Assembly (NCBI RefSeq): GCF_030162935.1
Contig: NZ_JASAUZ010000023.1
Location: forward strand, 310,001 to 374,000
Reading direction: 5' to 3'
Source: Comamonas halotolerans
Lineage (GTDB): Bacteria; Pseudomonadota; Gammaproteobacteria; Burkholderiales; Burkholderiaceae_C
DNA length: 64,000 nt
Positions 33,689-44,391 of the stretch are shown here, piece after piece (within the stretch, counting starts at the first letter, position 1; each line of letters opens with the position of its first letter). A program made the position numbers and the translations under genes. The notes below the pieces were generated by a model. That model did not search any database. It worked only from the letters and a program-made list of their open reading frames with translations, and was not told the origin of the DNA.

Positions 33689-35395
33689 ATGTGGTTACCC
33701 TGGCTCGAATTTTTCGTCGTTCTTGCGGTCGTCACAATACTGACCGTGCCCATGGGGCAGTGGCTGGCGCGCTGTTTTACGAGCCAGCATCACACCTGGC
33801 TGGAACGTCTGACATATGGCGCTTTGGCAGTCAACCCGGATGAGCGCATGGGCTGGCAGCGCTACGCAGCTGCACTGGTTCTGTCTAACGCTGTGATGAT
33901 GCTGCTGGGTTATCTGATCTTGCGCCTGCAAGGCTGGCTACCACTCAACCCGCTTAAGCTGCAAGCGCAAGTACCGCACTTGGCGTTCAATACTGCTGCC
34001 TCCTTTATTACGAACACCAACTGGCAGTCTTACGCGGGTGAATCCAGCTTAAGCAATGCCTCGCAAATGGCTGCCATCACATTCCTGATGTTTGCTGGCG
34101 CTACAACCGGTATCGCTGTGGGCGCCGGTTTTGTACGTGGTTTGGCAAGATCGAGCAGCAGGGATCTAGGCAATTTCTGGGTGGACTTTGTGCGTGTCCT
34201 GTGGCGTGTACTGCTTCCGATGTCGCTAGTGATGGCTCTTGTTTACGTATGGCTGGGCATTCCGCAAACACTTGACACCGAGGCAGTGGCTACCACGCTG
34301 GAGGGCGCACGCCAGCAATTGATGGTGGGGCCCGTAGCCAGCCTGGAAAGCATCAAACACCTGGGAACCAATGGCGGCGGCTTTTTCAGCATGAATGCGG
34401 CGCACCCATTTGAAAATCCCACGCCACTAACCAATGTGCTGCACATCCTGTCCATGCTGTTGATCCCAGCAGCCATGACCTATGCGTTTGGCTCCATGCT
34501 GCTGCGGCGTAGTCAAGGCTGGGTACTGTTTGGTGCTTGCATGGTGCTATTTCTTGGTTTTTTGAGCCTTGTTTTCGTGGCAGAGCAAGGTGGGAGTGCT
34601 TTGCTAGAGCGTGCTGGCGCCGATCAGCAGTGGAGCAGCAGCCAGCCAGGCGGGAATATGGAAGGCAAAGAGATGCGCTTTGGCATCGCTGACACCGCCT
34701 TGTTTGTGACCACCACAACAGCTGCCACGACGGGCTCAGTCAACGCAATGCACGATTCACTCACTCCGCTGGGTGGCATCACACCATTGGCGCTGATGAT
34801 GCTCAATTGCGTGTTCGGTGGTGATGGCGTAGGGCTCATTAATCTGATTCAGTACGCCATCCTTACGGTGTTTTTAGCCGGAATGATGATTGGCCGCACA
34901 CCCGAGTTTCTGGGCAAAAAGATTGAAGTGCGAGAGATGAAGCTTGTCATGCTGTCGGTGCTCGCTCATCCAGCAACGATTCTGGGCTTCACCGCAATCG
35001 CTGCCCTATGGCCCGATACATCATCAAGCCTCAACAACCATGGTCCGCATGGTTTCTCTGAGATTTTGTACGCCTACGCATCGGCCACAGCCAATAACGG
35101 TTCGGCGTTTGCAGGACTCAACGCCAACACACTATTCTTTAACACCACCTTGGGACTGGCCATGCTAGCCGGACGCTTCTTGACGCTGCTGCCTTTGCTG
35201 GCACTGGCCGCAAGCTTGGCAGCCAAGGCAACCGTGGCAGCAGGTCCAGGCACATTTCCAACCGCAACGCCGTTGTTTATGGGCCTACTGGTCTTCGTAG
35301 TGCTGGTGGTAGGTGGACTGACGTTTCTACCAGCCTTGGCACTGGGCCCGGTCATTGAGCATTTACAGATGTTGATGACTCAGCTGTACGCATAA
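33689..35395 (+). CDS. kdpA: Potassium-transporting ATPase subunit KdpA
   Basis: The K+-selective channel-like subunit, 568 residues, with about ten membrane helices. The four selectivity-filter-like loops are visible, e.g. [57 protein letters not shown] and [13 protein letters not shown]. It forms the high-affinity K+ uptake complex with KdpB, KdpC and KdpF. The next gene is kdpC, not kdpB. Confidence 0.97.
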   Translation: MWLPWLEFFVVLAVVTILTVPMGQWLARCFTSQHHTWLERLTYGALAVNPDERMGWQRYAAALVLSNAVMMLLGYLILRLQGWLPLNPLKLQAQVPHLAFNTAASFITNTNWQSYAGESSLSNASQMAAITFLMFAGATTGIAVGAGFVRGLARSSSRDLGNFWVDFVRVLWRVLLPMSLVMALVYVWLGIPQTLDTEAVATTLEGARQQLMVGPVASLESIKHLGTNGGGFFSMNAAHPFENPTPLTNVLHILSMLLIPAAMTYAFGSMLLRRSQGWVLFGACMVLFLGFLSLVFVAEQGGSALLERAGADQQWSSSQPGGNMEGKEMRFGIADTALFVTTTTAATTGSVNAMHDSLTPLGGITPLALMMLNCVFGGDGVGLINLIQYAILTVFLAGMMIGRTPEFLGKKIEVREMKLVMLSVLAHPATILGFTAIAALWPDTSSSLNNHGPHGFSEILYAYASATANNGSAFAGLNANTLFFNTTLGLAMLAGRFLTLLPLLALAASLAAKATVAAGPGTFPTATPLFMGLLVFVVLVVGGLTFLPALALGPVIEHLQMLMTQLYA

Positions 35396-35445
35396 ATTTA
35401 TCCCAAAGAACCGGGGCCCTGGTGTCACGCATCACGGAGCAGGCT

Positions 35446-36150
35446 ATGAAACCCTCTTCTTCTCTCTCCTTATCAGCGCCTATTGCAGCGGTTGCAGATG
35501 GCGAGTCTCTACCCAGCTCCTGGCCCCATCTGCTGGCCAGCAGTGTCCGCGCGGCAGTCGTGGTGATGACGCTCACCGGAATTGCCTATCCGTTGATCAC
35601 CACAGGCATCGCGCAAGCCATATTTCCGCACACGGCCAATGGAAGTCTTGTCGAGCGCAATGGCCGCATTGTTGGCTCGCAACTGATTGGCCAGCAATTT
35701 GAAGGCATGACTTATTTTCATGGCCGCCCAAGCGCCACCGTTGGCCCTGCGCCCGATAAATCAGGCACCAGCATTGCTCTGCCCTACAACGCAGGCGCCT
35801 CAGGCGCGAGCAACCAGGGTGCTACACACAATGGCTTGGCGGACACGGTGGCTCAGCGTGTGACCCAATACCGCACAACCAATGGGTTGCAGGAGCATGT
35901 GAGAGTGCCAGTCGATGCAGTGACTGCATCAGCATCAGGCCTGGATCCACATATCTCTGTGGCTAATGCTGCGTTGCAGCTTCCTCGCGTTTCCATCCAG
36001 AGAAAACTACCGCCAGAGCAAGTTCAAGCGCTTGTGAATCAAGCCACCGAACAGCGCACCATGTTTTTGCTGGGAGAGCCCCGGGTCAATGTGCTGCAGC
36101 TGAATATGGCTCTGGATGCAATCAGCGCGTCTGCCTCTGCCAAGGAGTAA
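35446..36150 (+). CDS. kdpC: Potassium-transporting ATPase subunit KdpC
   Basis: 234 residues. A polar N-terminal extension of about 30 residues precedes the single membrane helix (VRAAVVVMTLTGIAYPLIT), and a periplasmic domain follows with QLIGQQFEGMTYFHGRPSATV, SGLDPHISVANA and the C-terminal LGEPRVNVLQLNMAL. The ATG at 35446, with GGAG upstream, is chosen over the GTG at 35422. It is placed between kdpA and kdpB, whereas the common order is A-B-C. Confidence 0.95.
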   Translation: MKPSSSLSLSAPIAAVADGESLPSSWPHLLASSVRAAVVVMTLTGIAYPLITTGIAQAIFPHTANGSLVERNGRIVGSQLIGQQFEGMTYFHGRPSATVGPAPDKSGTSIALPYNAGASGASNQGATHNGLADTVAQRVTQYRTTNGLQEHVRVPVDAVTASASGLDPHISVANAALQLPRVSIQRKLPPEQVQALVNQATEQRTMFLLGEPRVNVLQLNMALDAISASASAKE

Positions 36151-36153
36151 GCC

Positions 36154-38244
36154 ATGGGCCAACAAAAAACGCCAACCGTCAGAAGCTCATGGAACATGCC
36201 GCTGATTCGCAGCGCACTTTGGAGTGCTGTGGGCAAGCTATCACCGCGCACGCAGTGGGCTAACCCGGTGATGTTCGTGGTCTACCTTGGCGCTGTATTG
36301 ACGACATTGCTATGGCTGCAGGAACTCTCAGCGCCAGCAGCCAGCCATCAAGGCTTCACGCTGGCTTTGGCCTTGTGGTTATGGTTCACCGTGTTGTTTG
36401 CCAACTTTGCCGAGGCTCTGGCCGAAGGACGTAGCCGCGCCCAAGCAGCGACTCTGCGCAGTATGAAGCGGGACACAACGGCCAAAGTGCTTGAGCAACC
36501 GCATCACGCAAGTACCTGGCAGCCAGCGCGCGCCAGCCAGTTGTGCAAAGGCATGACGCTGCTTGTGGAGGCCGGGGATGTGATTGCGCTGGATGGAACA
36601 GTGATAGAGGGCGTAGCCTCCGTAGATGAAAGTGCCATCACCGGTGAATCAGCTCCGGTGATTCGCGAGGCTGGAGGGGATTTTTCCTCCGTCACCGGAG
36701 GTACACGAGTGCTTTCCGACTGGTTGGTCATACAGGTTACCGTCAACCCCGGCGAATCGTTTCTGGATCGAATGATCACCATGGTCGAATCGGCCAAACG
36801 ACAAAAAACCCCCAATGAGCTTGCGCTGACCATTTTGCTGGTCGGCTTGACCCTGGTTTTTTTACTGGTCATCGTGACCCTTTGGCCATTCTCGAAATTT
36901 GCCGTAGAGCAAGCAGGCTCTGGCAGCGTGGTCAGCATTGCGGTACTAATTGCGCTGCTGGTGTGCTTGATACCCACCACGATCGGGGGTCTGCTGTCGG
37001 CGATTGGCGTTGCAGGCATGAGTCGCATGATGCAAGCCAATGTGATTGCTACCTCAGGGCGAGCAGTGGAGGCTGCGGGTGATGTGGATGTACTCCTGCT
37101 GGACAAAACTGGCACCATCACCTGGGGCAATCGTCAGGCCAGCGAGTTTTTTCCTGCACCCGGTATTTCGGTACAACAATTGGCTGAAGCAGCTCAGCTG
37201 TCATCCATTGCAGATGAAACACCCGAGGGCCGCAGCGTGGTCACTCTGGCCAGAGAGCGATATGGAGTTGCGCAGAGCTTGCCCTCAGAGCTGCAAGCAG
37301 AAATGGTGCCTTTTACTGCGCAAACTCGCATGAGCGGGGTGGACCTGTGCACACCTCAGGGATCACGCCGTTTGCGCAAGGGTGCGGCAGATGCCGTGCG
37401 CCGCCATGTAGAAGCGCTCGGAGGTAGTTTTCCTCCCACAGTATTGCAGACAGTGGACAACGTAGCCCGTAAAGGAAGCACACCACTGGTTGTGGCAGAT
37501 GGTGCGACGGTGTTAGGCACGATTGAGCTCAAAGACATTGTCAAACCCGGCATGCGTGAGCGCTTTGCAGAGCTGCGACGCATGGGCCTCAAAACCATAA
37601 TGGTTACCGGTGACAACCCGCTAACAGCCGCTGCCATCGCTGCTGAAGCGGGTGTGGATGACTATCTGGCCGAGGCCAAGCCTGAAGACAAGCTGCAATT
37701 GATACGCAGCCACCAAACAGCAGGCCGCCTGGTTGCCATGACTGGAGATGGCACCAACGATGCCCCAGCGCTTGCACAAGCTGATGTGGCTGTGGCCATG
37801 AACAGTGGCACACAGGCGGCAAAAGAAGCTGGAAACATGGTGGACTTGGACAGTGATCCAACCAAGCTTATAGAGGTGGTGGAAACAGGCAAACAAATGC
37901 TGATGACACGGGGTGCGCTCACCACCTTTAGCATCGCAAATGATGTAGCCAAATACTTCGCCATCATTCCAGCAGCATTTGTGGGTACCTACCCTCAGCT
38001 GGCATCGCTCAATGTGATGCAACTGCATAGTGCTGACTCTGCCATCCTGAGCGCCGTAATCTTTAACGCGCTAATCATCATCGCGCTGGTACCTCTGGCT
38101 CTGAGAGGCGTTCCCTACCGGGCTGCAGGCGCAGCAACGCTGCTGCGCAGGAATCTGCTCATATATGGTTTAGGTGGCCTGATTGTTCCATTTGCAGGCA
38201 TCAAGCTCATCGACCTGCTGCTGACAGCACTGAATCTTGTATGA
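36154..38244 (+). CDS. kdpB: Potassium-transporting ATPase ATP-binding subunit KdpB
   Basis: P-type ATPase, 696 residues. TGES at 164-167 (A domain; its Ser is the known inhibitory phosphorylation site in E. coli), membrane motif [18 protein letters not shown], phosphorylation motif DKTGT with Asp317, and the hinge [23 protein letters not shown]. The motif after DKTGT reads ITWGN rather than the usual ITLGN. It begins three bases after kdpC; its stop overlaps or abuts the kdpD translation start. Confidence 0.97.
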   Translation: MGQQKTPTVRSSWNMPLIRSALWSAVGKLSPRTQWANPVMFVVYLGAVLTTLLWLQELSAPAASHQGFTLALALWLWFTVLFANFAEALAEGRSRAQAATLRSMKRDTTAKVLEQPHHASTWQPARASQLCKGMTLLVEAGDVIALDGTVIEGVASVDESAITGESAPVIREAGGDFSSVTGGTRVLSDWLVIQVTVNPGESFLDRMITMVESAKRQKTPNELALTILLVGLTLVFLLVIVTLWPFSKFAVEQAGSGSVVSIAVLIALLVCLIPTTIGGLLSAIGVAGMSRMMQANVIATSGRAVEAAGDVDVLLLDKTGTITWGNRQASEFFPAPGISVQQLAEAAQLSSIADETPEGRSVVTLARERYGVAQSLPSELQAEMVPFTAQTRMSGVDLCTPQGSRRLRKGAADAVRRHVEALGGSFPPTVLQTVDNVARKGSTPLVVADGATVLGTIELKDIVKPGMRERFAELRRMGLKTIMVTGDNPLTAAAIAAEAGVDDYLAEAKPEDKLQLIRSHQTAGRLVAMTGDGTNDAPALAQADVAVAMNSGTQAAKEAGNMVDLDSDPTKLIEVVETGKQMLMTRGALTTFSIANDVAKYFAIIPAAFVGTYPQLASLNVMQLHSADSAILSAVIFNALIIIALVPLALRGVPYRAAGAATLLRRNLLIYGLGGLIVPFAGIKLIDLLLTALNLV

Positions 38245-38272
38245 AATTGAAAACATCGACAATGACTGGAAG

Positions 38273-40972
38273 ATGGCAGCCACCACCAGCCCCTCTCTAA
38301 ATCCTGCAGAGCGCCCGGATCCCGACGCTCTGGTTGCGCAGCTACAAGCCGAACATGTTCAGGCTTCGCGCGGGAAGCTGCGCATCTACTTCGGCTCCAA
38401 TGCGGGCGTAGGAAAAACTTATGCCATGCTGGCAGCAGCACAGCGTGAGCGCCAGTCGGGACGCAGTATTTTGATCGGCCTGGTAGAAACACATGGCCGC
38501 GCCGAAACAGAGCTTCAGTTATATGGGCTAGAGCTGCTGCCACGCTGCCGCCTTGCCTACCAGGGCAAGACGTTGATGGAGTTCGACCTCGATGGCGCAC
38601 TGACACGCCACCCGGATGTACTGCTACTGGACGAACTCGCGCACAGCAATGCGGTTGGTGCACGCCATCCCAAGCGCTGGCAGGATGTTCAAGAGTTGCT
38701 GGAGGCAGGCATTGACGTCTGGACAACGCTGAATGTGCAGCACCTTGAAAGCCTCAACGATGTGGTCAGTGGCATTGTGGGCATTCAGGTACATGAAACG
38801 GTACCCGATCACATCTTTGACGACGCTGATGAGGTCATCGTCGTGGACTTACCGCCCGAAGAGCTTATTAAGCGACTCAAGGCAGGCAAGATTTATCCAC
38901 TTGAGCAGGCTGAACGAGCCTCTCGCAACTTTTTCCGCTTAGGCAATCTTCTGGCTCTGCGTGAGCTTGCCTTGCGCCGTACTGCTGATCGTGTTGACGA
39001 GGATATGCGCGACTACCGCCGAGAGCGCGCAATTGAGGACATATGGCCGGCACGCGAGCGCTTATTGGTCGGCGTCAACGGAAGGACCGGTGATGATGCA
39101 TTGGTTCGCCAGGTCGCACGGCTGGCACGGCGCCTAGAGGCAGTCTGGACGGTTGTCTATGTAGATGCGCCAGACCGCCAGCACCGTCAACGCCCGGCAA
39201 GAGAAACGGTTCTCAAAACACTCACATTGGCTGAGCGTCTAGGAGCAGACACAGCAACCATTCCTGGCTCCAATGTGGCACAAGCATTGGTTGACTTCGC
39301 CCAAGAGCGCAATGCAAGCCATCTGGTCCTGGCCCGCGTTCAGCAGCGCTGGAACCGTTGGCTGCCGTGGCGCCGAGCCAGCTTGCCTGAACAAATTGCT
39401 TTGCTTAACCCAGGTCTGGACGTTCTGGTGCTTTCCGTCAACAGTGCTCGAAAAGAGCATCTGACGCCAATGCAGGTCAACGCAGACAATGGTTGGAACT
39501 GGAAAGGATACTCAGGAGTCACGCTGGCTTGCTTTGCAGCTGCGACACTTGCGGAATTGCTGCTGGAGGTCTTTGAGCCTGCAAATGTCGTGATGCTGTT
39601 CTTGCTGCTGGTCGTGCTTTCCTCGTTACGCTGGGGCCGAGGTCCAGGCGCGTGGGCAGCGCTGCTATCGGTGCTGCTATTTGATTTTTACTTTGTGCCT
39701 CCACGCAACTCTTTCAGCATCAACGACACCCAATATATCTTTACTTTCTGCTTGATGCTTGGTGTAGCGCTGATCTGTGGTCAGCTTATGGCCAGGCTAC
39801 GCCATGAGGCCCGAGTCGCTGCGGAGCGTGAACGCCGTTCAGGTGCCTTGGCAAGACTTGCGAGAGATTTGTCCGCAGCGTTGACACAAGAACAAATCAC
39901 AGAGATTGCCTTATCAACAATGTCCGGCGTATTTGATGCGCAAGCCGGATTATTGCTACCCGACAGTAAAGAACAACTGAACATCGCGCGTGGTAGTGAA
40001 GGGCCGATCGACATCAGCGTGGCCCGGTGGTGCATGGAACATGGGCAGATTGCGGGAAGCGGCACCGATACCTTGGCTGCAGCTCCTGCCATGTATATGC
40101 CTCTGATTGCACCTGTACGTGTGCGCGGCGTTCTGGCTCTTCAGCTTCACTCGCCCAAGCGGCTTCATATCCCCGAAGAAAGAAGTCTGCTTGATGCATG
40201 TGCAAGCCAAATTGCGCTGGCTCTGGAACGCGTGCATTTCGTCGATGTCGCACAGCAGACCAAGCTTGCCATGGAGGGGGAGCGCATGCGCAACACCTTG
40301 CTCTCCGCCATTTCGCACGATTTGCGCACACCGCTCACCAGTATTTTGGGAGCCGCGCAGGCAGCACTTCCTCATGCGCAGTCTCGTGACACGTACGACA
40401 TGCTGATACAGATCCGAAAGCAGGCCCTGGCTATGCAGCAGCTTGTCGAAAATCTGCTTGCAATGGCACGCCTGCAGCAAGGTGGGGTGCATCTGAGGCG
40501 CGAATGGATACCCCTGGATGAAGTGATTGGCAGCGCCCTGCGGCAAATGCAGGATCGCCTGTCAGCGCACATAGTCACAACGAATCTCCCGCCAGATTTG
40601 CCGCTGCTGTACATTGACCCCACTCTGATGGAGCGTGTGCTGGTCAATTTGCTGGACAATGCCGCCAAATACACACCACCCCAAACGGTCATTCATATAG
40701 CGGCAAGAATTGAAGGTGCTGAGTGTGTGCTGAGTGTGCAGGATTCGGGGCTGGGCCTTCCCAAGCATATATCGCCCGAGCAGCTTTTTGAGCCTTTTAC
40801 TCGGGGAGAAACAGAGTCCACTGTGACCGGTATCGGCCTGGGACTGACTCTGGCACAACGTATCGTACAGGCCCACGGCGGTCAACTGGGGTGTGAGGCA
40901 GCGCCACTTGAGACAGGATCTGTTTTTTCCATTCGCTTGCCCGTGGCAACCCAGCCCACCATATCTGACTGA
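38273..40972 (+). CDS. kdpD: Sensor histidine kinase KdpD
   Basis: 899 residues from the ATG at 38273; an in-frame TTG at 38237 overlapping the kdpB stop is possible. In order: KdpD N-terminal domain with a Walker A (GSNAGVGKT), a universal-stress-like domain, four membrane helices around 400-510, a GAF domain, HisKA with the phosphorylated His in AISHDLRTPLTSI, and HATPase_c with NLLDNAAKYTPP and GLGLTLAQRIV. It senses low K+ or osmotic stress and phosphorylates KdpE. The Walker A has Ser-Asn where relatives have Ala-Ala/Pro residues. Confidence 0.95.
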   Translation: MAATTSPSLNPAERPDPDALVAQLQAEHVQASRGKLRIYFGSNAGVGKTYAMLAAAQRERQSGRSILIGLVETHGRAETELQLYGLELLPRCRLAYQGKTLMEFDLDGALTRHPDVLLLDELAHSNAVGARHPKRWQDVQELLEAGIDVWTTLNVQHLESLNDVVSGIVGIQVHETVPDHIFDDADEVIVVDLPPEELIKRLKAGKIYPLEQAERASRNFFRLGNLLALRELALRRTADRVDEDMRDYRRERAIEDIWPARERLLVGVNGRTGDDALVRQVARLARRLEAVWTVVYVDAPDRQHRQRPARETVLKTLTLAERLGADTATIPGSNVAQALVDFAQERNASHLVLARVQQRWNRWLPWRRASLPEQIALLNPGLDVLVLSVNSARKEHLTPMQVNADNGWNWKGYSGVTLACFAAATLAELLLEVFEPANVVMLFLLLVVLSSLRWGRGPGAWAALLSVLLFDFYFVPPRNSFSINDTQYIFTFCLMLGVALICGQLMARLRHEARVAAERERRSGALARLARDLSAALTQEQITEIALSTMSGVFDAQAGLLLPDSKEQLNIARGSEGPIDISVARWCMEHGQIAGSGTDTLAAAPAMYMPLIAPVRVRGVLALQLHSPKRLHIPEERSLLDACASQIALALERVHFVDVAQQTKLAMEGERMRNTLLSAISHDLRTPLTSILGAAQAALPHAQSRDTYDMLIQIRKQALAMQQLVENLLAMARLQQGGVHLRREWIPLDEVIGSALRQMQDRLSAHIVTTNLPPDLPLLYIDPTLMERVLVNLLDNAAKYTPPQTVIHIAARIEGAECVLSVQDSGLGLPKHISPEQLFEPFTRGETESTVTGIGLGLTLAQRIVQAHGGQLGCEAAPLETGSVFSIRLPVATQPTISD

Positions 40973-41006
40973 AGCTCACAATGCTTTGTCCATCGAGTCT
41001 TGAGAA

Positions 41007-41705
41007 ATGACTGCAACCCCACGTGTTTTACTGATTGAAGACGATGCCAGCATCCGCCGATTTTTGCGTCTGGCGCTGGAAGATGAGGGTTGGCAGGTGT
41101 TTGAGGCAGATACGGCCAAGCGGGGACTGATTGAGGCAGCCAGCCGTCAGCCTGATGCGGTGGTTTTGGACTTGGGGCTGCCAGATGCCGATGGAAAAAA
41201 TGTAATCACCGAGCTGCGTAGCTGGTGCCAACTGCCGATCTTGGTGCTGTCAGCCCGTGAACGTGAGGAAGAAAAGGTTGCCGCGCTTGATGCCGGCGCT
41301 GATGACTATCTGTGCAAACCCTTTGGCATACCGGAGCTGCTTGCGCGTCTGCGCGTCATGCTGAGGCGCAAGGTACAACTGTCAAACCAAGACAAGCCCT
41401 GCAGCACAGTACGGTTTGGGGATACCAGCGTGAACCTGGCCACCCACGAAGTGTGGCGTGGAGATGAAGCCGTTCACCTGACGCCCATTGAATTTCGCTT
41501 GCTGGCAGCGCTGATTGTGGGCCATGGACGGGTTTTGACTCACCGGCAATTACTGCTACAGGTATGGGGACCAGACTATCTGGATCGGCCTCATTATCTG
41601 CGGGTGCATATGGCCAACTTACGGCAGAAAATTGAAGTGAATCCCTCTCAGCCAACATATTTGGTGACAGAGTTGCAAGTTGGCTACCGCCTGATCATTA
41701 ATTAG
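41007..41705 (+). CDS. kdpE: Response regulator KdpE
   Basis: OmpR-type regulator of 232 residues. The receiver domain has the acidic pair (IEDDAS), the phosphorylated Asp in VVLDLGLPDADG, and the Lys in CKPFGIPELLARL. The C-terminal winged helix contains LTPIEFRLLAALI and HYLRVHMANLRQKIE. It should activate the kdp promoter at the candidate operator upstream of kdpF. It follows kdpD by 34 bases and ends the operon. Confidence 0.96.
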   Translation: MTATPRVLLIEDDASIRRFLRLALEDEGWQVFEADTAKRGLIEAASRQPDAVVLDLGLPDADGKNVITELRSWCQLPILVLSAREREEEKVAALDAGADDYLCKPFGIPELLARLRVMLRRKVQLSNQDKPCSTVRFGDTSVNLATHEVWRGDEAVHLTPIEFRLLAALIVGHGRVLTHRQLLLQVWGPDYLDRPHYLRVHMANLRQKIEVNPSQPTYLVTELQVGYRLIIN

Positions 41706-41813
41706 GTTGGGAGCAGAATTTTTTGTACTTACCAGCCTCTGTCATGACGATAAACCGGCACTATTCCTACTCCATATAAGCCGTCTTTGGGAAAAGCCTC
41801 GCTCTGCTAAACC

Positions 41814-41830
41814 CAGTCTTTCAAAGACTG
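41814..41830. repeat. Inverted repeat downstream of kdpE
   Basis: CAGTCTTT and AAAGACTG with one central base, about 110 bases after kdpE. As RNA it could form a short stem with a 5-base loop. No T-run follows, so a terminator role is uncertain. Confidence 0.4.
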
Positions 41831-41917
41831 CGTCTTAATTTGTATTAACACCCGGGCCCCTCATGTTTTTTAAAATGTAATCATTCTGTTTCCGCACTCT
41901 TACGGCACGATTTCGCC

Positions 41918-42946
41918 ATGCAATACCACGCACTTCTTCGTCCTTTGGCATGTGTCTGCGCACTTTGGCTGACCGCCTGCAGCAGCACAGCGCCTCGAGC
42001 ACCTGCCGTCCAACCTGTGGCTGCAACAGTGTCAGCACAGCCGGTCCGCATTGGTCTGGCTTTAGGAGGTGGTGCTGCCAAAGGATTTGCACATATCGGC
42101 GTCATCAAAATGCTGGAAGCCAACGGTTTTGCGCCCGCGCTGGTAGCGGGCACCAGTGCCGGCAGCTTGGTGGGGGCTCTGTATGCCAGCGGGATGGATG
42201 CTTTCGAGCTGCAAGAGAAAGCCGTGGCCCTGGATGAGGCCAGTATTCGAGATCTGCAGTGGGCCAGCGGGGGGGTGGTGAAAGGCCAAAAGCTGCAAGA
42301 CTATGTGAATGCACAAGTCCGCAACCAACCTCTGGAGAAGCTGGGCAAGCCCTTTGTTGCCGTCGCCACCCGTTTGGAAGACGGCAAACGCATCGTATTT
42401 GCACGCGGCAACACCGGACAAGCGGTTCGCGCATCCAGCAGCATTCCTGGCGTGTTCGAGCCGGTGCAAATAGGCAAGCAGCACTATGTAGATGGCGGCT
42501 TGGTCAGCCCAGTACCTGTGGACGCTGTGCGCGAATTGGGTGCCGACATCGTGATTGCAGTGGACATCTCCAACAAGCCCCGGGGTCAGGCTCCCGGCAA
42601 CATGCTGGGCACCATGGGTCAGTCACTCGCCATCATGGGACACAAGTTGGGGCAGGCAGAGCTCACACGTGCCGACATCACCGTGCATCCCAAAGTGCTG
42701 GACATCGGTCCTGCAGACTTCAACCAGCGCGCGCAGGCCATTGTGGAAGGCGAAAAGGCAGCCATGGCTGTGATGCCACAAATCCGTGACAAGGTTGCCT
42801 TGTTACTCGCCGAGCGAGACAAAGCCGCACAGCAAGCCAACACACAGGCGCAGCAAGCACGTCTGCAGCATTGCCTGGACCAGCGTAGCAGCTGGCAAAA
42901 AGTTGCAGGAATGGCTGGCTTGGATAGCTCTTGCACCCTGCCCTAG
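41918..42946 (+). CDS. Patatin-like phospholipase lipoprotein (RssA type)
   Basis: 342 residues. A lipoprotein signal ends in LTACS with Cys near residue 21. The patatin core has the oxyanion motif GGGAAKGFAHIGV, the nucleophile elbow GTSAG, and the catalytic Asp in VDGGLVSPVPV; Ser and Asp form the dyad. The C-terminal 40 residues are Gln/Ala-rich and probably helical. It is a stand-alone gene; its substrate, probably a membrane lipid, is not known. Confidence 0.92.
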   Translation: MQYHALLRPLACVCALWLTACSSTAPRAPAVQPVAATVSAQPVRIGLALGGGAAKGFAHIGVIKMLEANGFAPALVAGTSAGSLVGALYASGMDAFELQEKAVALDEASIRDLQWASGGVVKGQKLQDYVNAQVRNQPLEKLGKPFVAVATRLEDGKRIVFARGNTGQAVRASSSIPGVFEPVQIGKQHYVDGGLVSPVPVDAVRELGADIVIAVDISNKPRGQAPGNMLGTMGQSLAIMGHKLGQAELTRADITVHPKVLDIGPADFNQRAQAIVEGEKAAMAVMPQIRDKVALLLAERDKAAQQANTQAQQARLQHCLDQRSSWQKVAGMAGLDSSCTLP

Positions 42947-43023
42947 ACTCCACTGATCGGCACTTGCCCATATGCCTGTCTAGATTCAGCTGCGCCACTA
43001 CAGCATTTGCCAACTCAACTTGT

Positions 43024-44391
43024 TCATTTCCGGTGCTGCCACGGCGTACGCCACACCACCCACGCCGTGCATAGTCCGTACAAGGCCATGGCAGTCGCCA
43101 CGACAATAAACAGCGATTGCGCACTGCCGTTGCCATTCGGCATCAACCACATGCCGCCAGCGATGACCACCGCCAAGCGCATGCTGCCAGCCAAGACCGG
43201 TCCCAGCACATGACCTGCCCCAAGCGAGGCGAAATACAGCACCAGGCCCATGCCAAACAAACCAAAGGCCGGCCCAGCGGTACGTAAATACATATTGGCA
43301 AATGCCAGCACTTGCGCGTCTTGCGAAAAGATGCCCGACCATACGCCAGGCCACAGCACCACCACCAGCCCCAGCAGCGCCAAAATCACGGCTGCCAGCC
43401 AAGCTCCTGTCCACGCCACACTGCGTGCACGCTGCACCTGTCCGGCCCCCATCGCCATGCCGACCATCGGTACTGCGGCCACGCCCACACCAAAGGCGAT
43501 GGGAATCAACAGAAACTCCAGACGCTGGCCAATGCCATAACCGGCCAAAGCGTGTGACCCCAGACGTGCCACCATGCCCGTAAAAATCAAGGCTGCCAAT
43601 GCGGTCTGCAAGGGCGAAATACAGGCAAAGGCACCGACTCGCAAGATATCTTTGAACATAGGCCAAGACAGCTCCGTATTACGCCAGCCCAACTGCAGCT
43701 TGTCCTGAATACGCAGCACATACCATCCAAGCAATGCCACTGCCAAGGCCATGGCTGTGATGTTGCCCAGCGCCACACCTTCCATTCCCCAGCGGGGCAA
43801 CGGCCCAATTCCCAGACCTAGACCACCACCCACCAGTATTTGCACCAAGGAACACCCAAAAATCACTGCCGATGGCCATTGCATATTTCCAGTACCTCGC
43901 ACCACCGAGGCCAGCGTATTGCACAACCAAACCAGCATGGCGCCACTGAACAGCACAGAGCCAAAATTGCTTGCCTGGCGCAGCACCTCGCCTTGCCCGC
44001 CCAGCCAGTGGTAAAACACAGCGCCATACACCACAAACAGTATCGAATACAGCACGCCCACCACTGCGCCGATGACCATGGCATGCACCGCCAATGTGGA
44101 GGCTTTGCGCGTATCGCCCGCGCCCAGTGCACGGCTGATGGCCGAAGACACGCCGCTGCCCATGGCGCCGTTGCTCATCATCTGCGTCAGCATGGCAAGT
44201 GGAAACACCAGTGCCATGGCAGCCAAAGCCGTGGTTCCCAGGCGCCCCACGTAATAAGTTTCGGCCACCGCCACCAGCACAGCCATACCCATTGCCACCA
44301 TATTGGGCACGGACAGACGCAACAGGGTCGGCAAGATGGCATCTCGCAGCAATGGGTGGCTTGCCGCATCAGGCGCAGCAACGTTGCTCAT
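43024..44391 (-). CDS. MATE family multidrug efflux transporter
   Basis: 455 residues with twelve membrane helices in two similar halves. Motifs of the NorM/DinF group are visible, for instance VPNMVAMGMAVLVAVAETYYVGRLGTTALAAMALVFP in the first helices and GIGQRLEFLLIPIAFGVG in the second half. The start ATG at 44391 overlaps the stop of the MarR gene (ATGA), so the two are translated together. It should export cationic drugs or metabolites in exchange for H+ or Na+. Confidence 0.93.
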   Translation of the reverse strand: MSNVAAPDAASHPLLRDAILPTLLRLSVPNMVAMGMAVLVAVAETYYVGRLGTTALAAMALVFPLAMLTQMMSNGAMGSGVSSAISRALGAGDTRKASTLAVHAMVIGAVVGVLYSILFVVYGAVFYHWLGGQGEVLRQASNFGSVLFSGAMLVWLCNTLASVVRGTGNMQWPSAVIFGCSLVQILVGGGLGLGIGPLPRWGMEGVALGNITAMALAVALLGWYVLRIQDKLQLGWRNTELSWPMFKDILRVGAFACISPLQTALAALIFTGMVARLGSHALAGYGIGQRLEFLLIPIAFGVGVAAVPMVGMAMGAGQVQRARSVAWTGAWLAAVILALLGLVVVLWPGVWSGIFSQDAQVLAFANMYLRTAGPAFGLFGMGLVLYFASLGAGHVLGPVLAGSMRLAVVIAGGMWLMPNGNGSAQSLFIVVATAMALYGLCTAWVVWRTPWQHRK

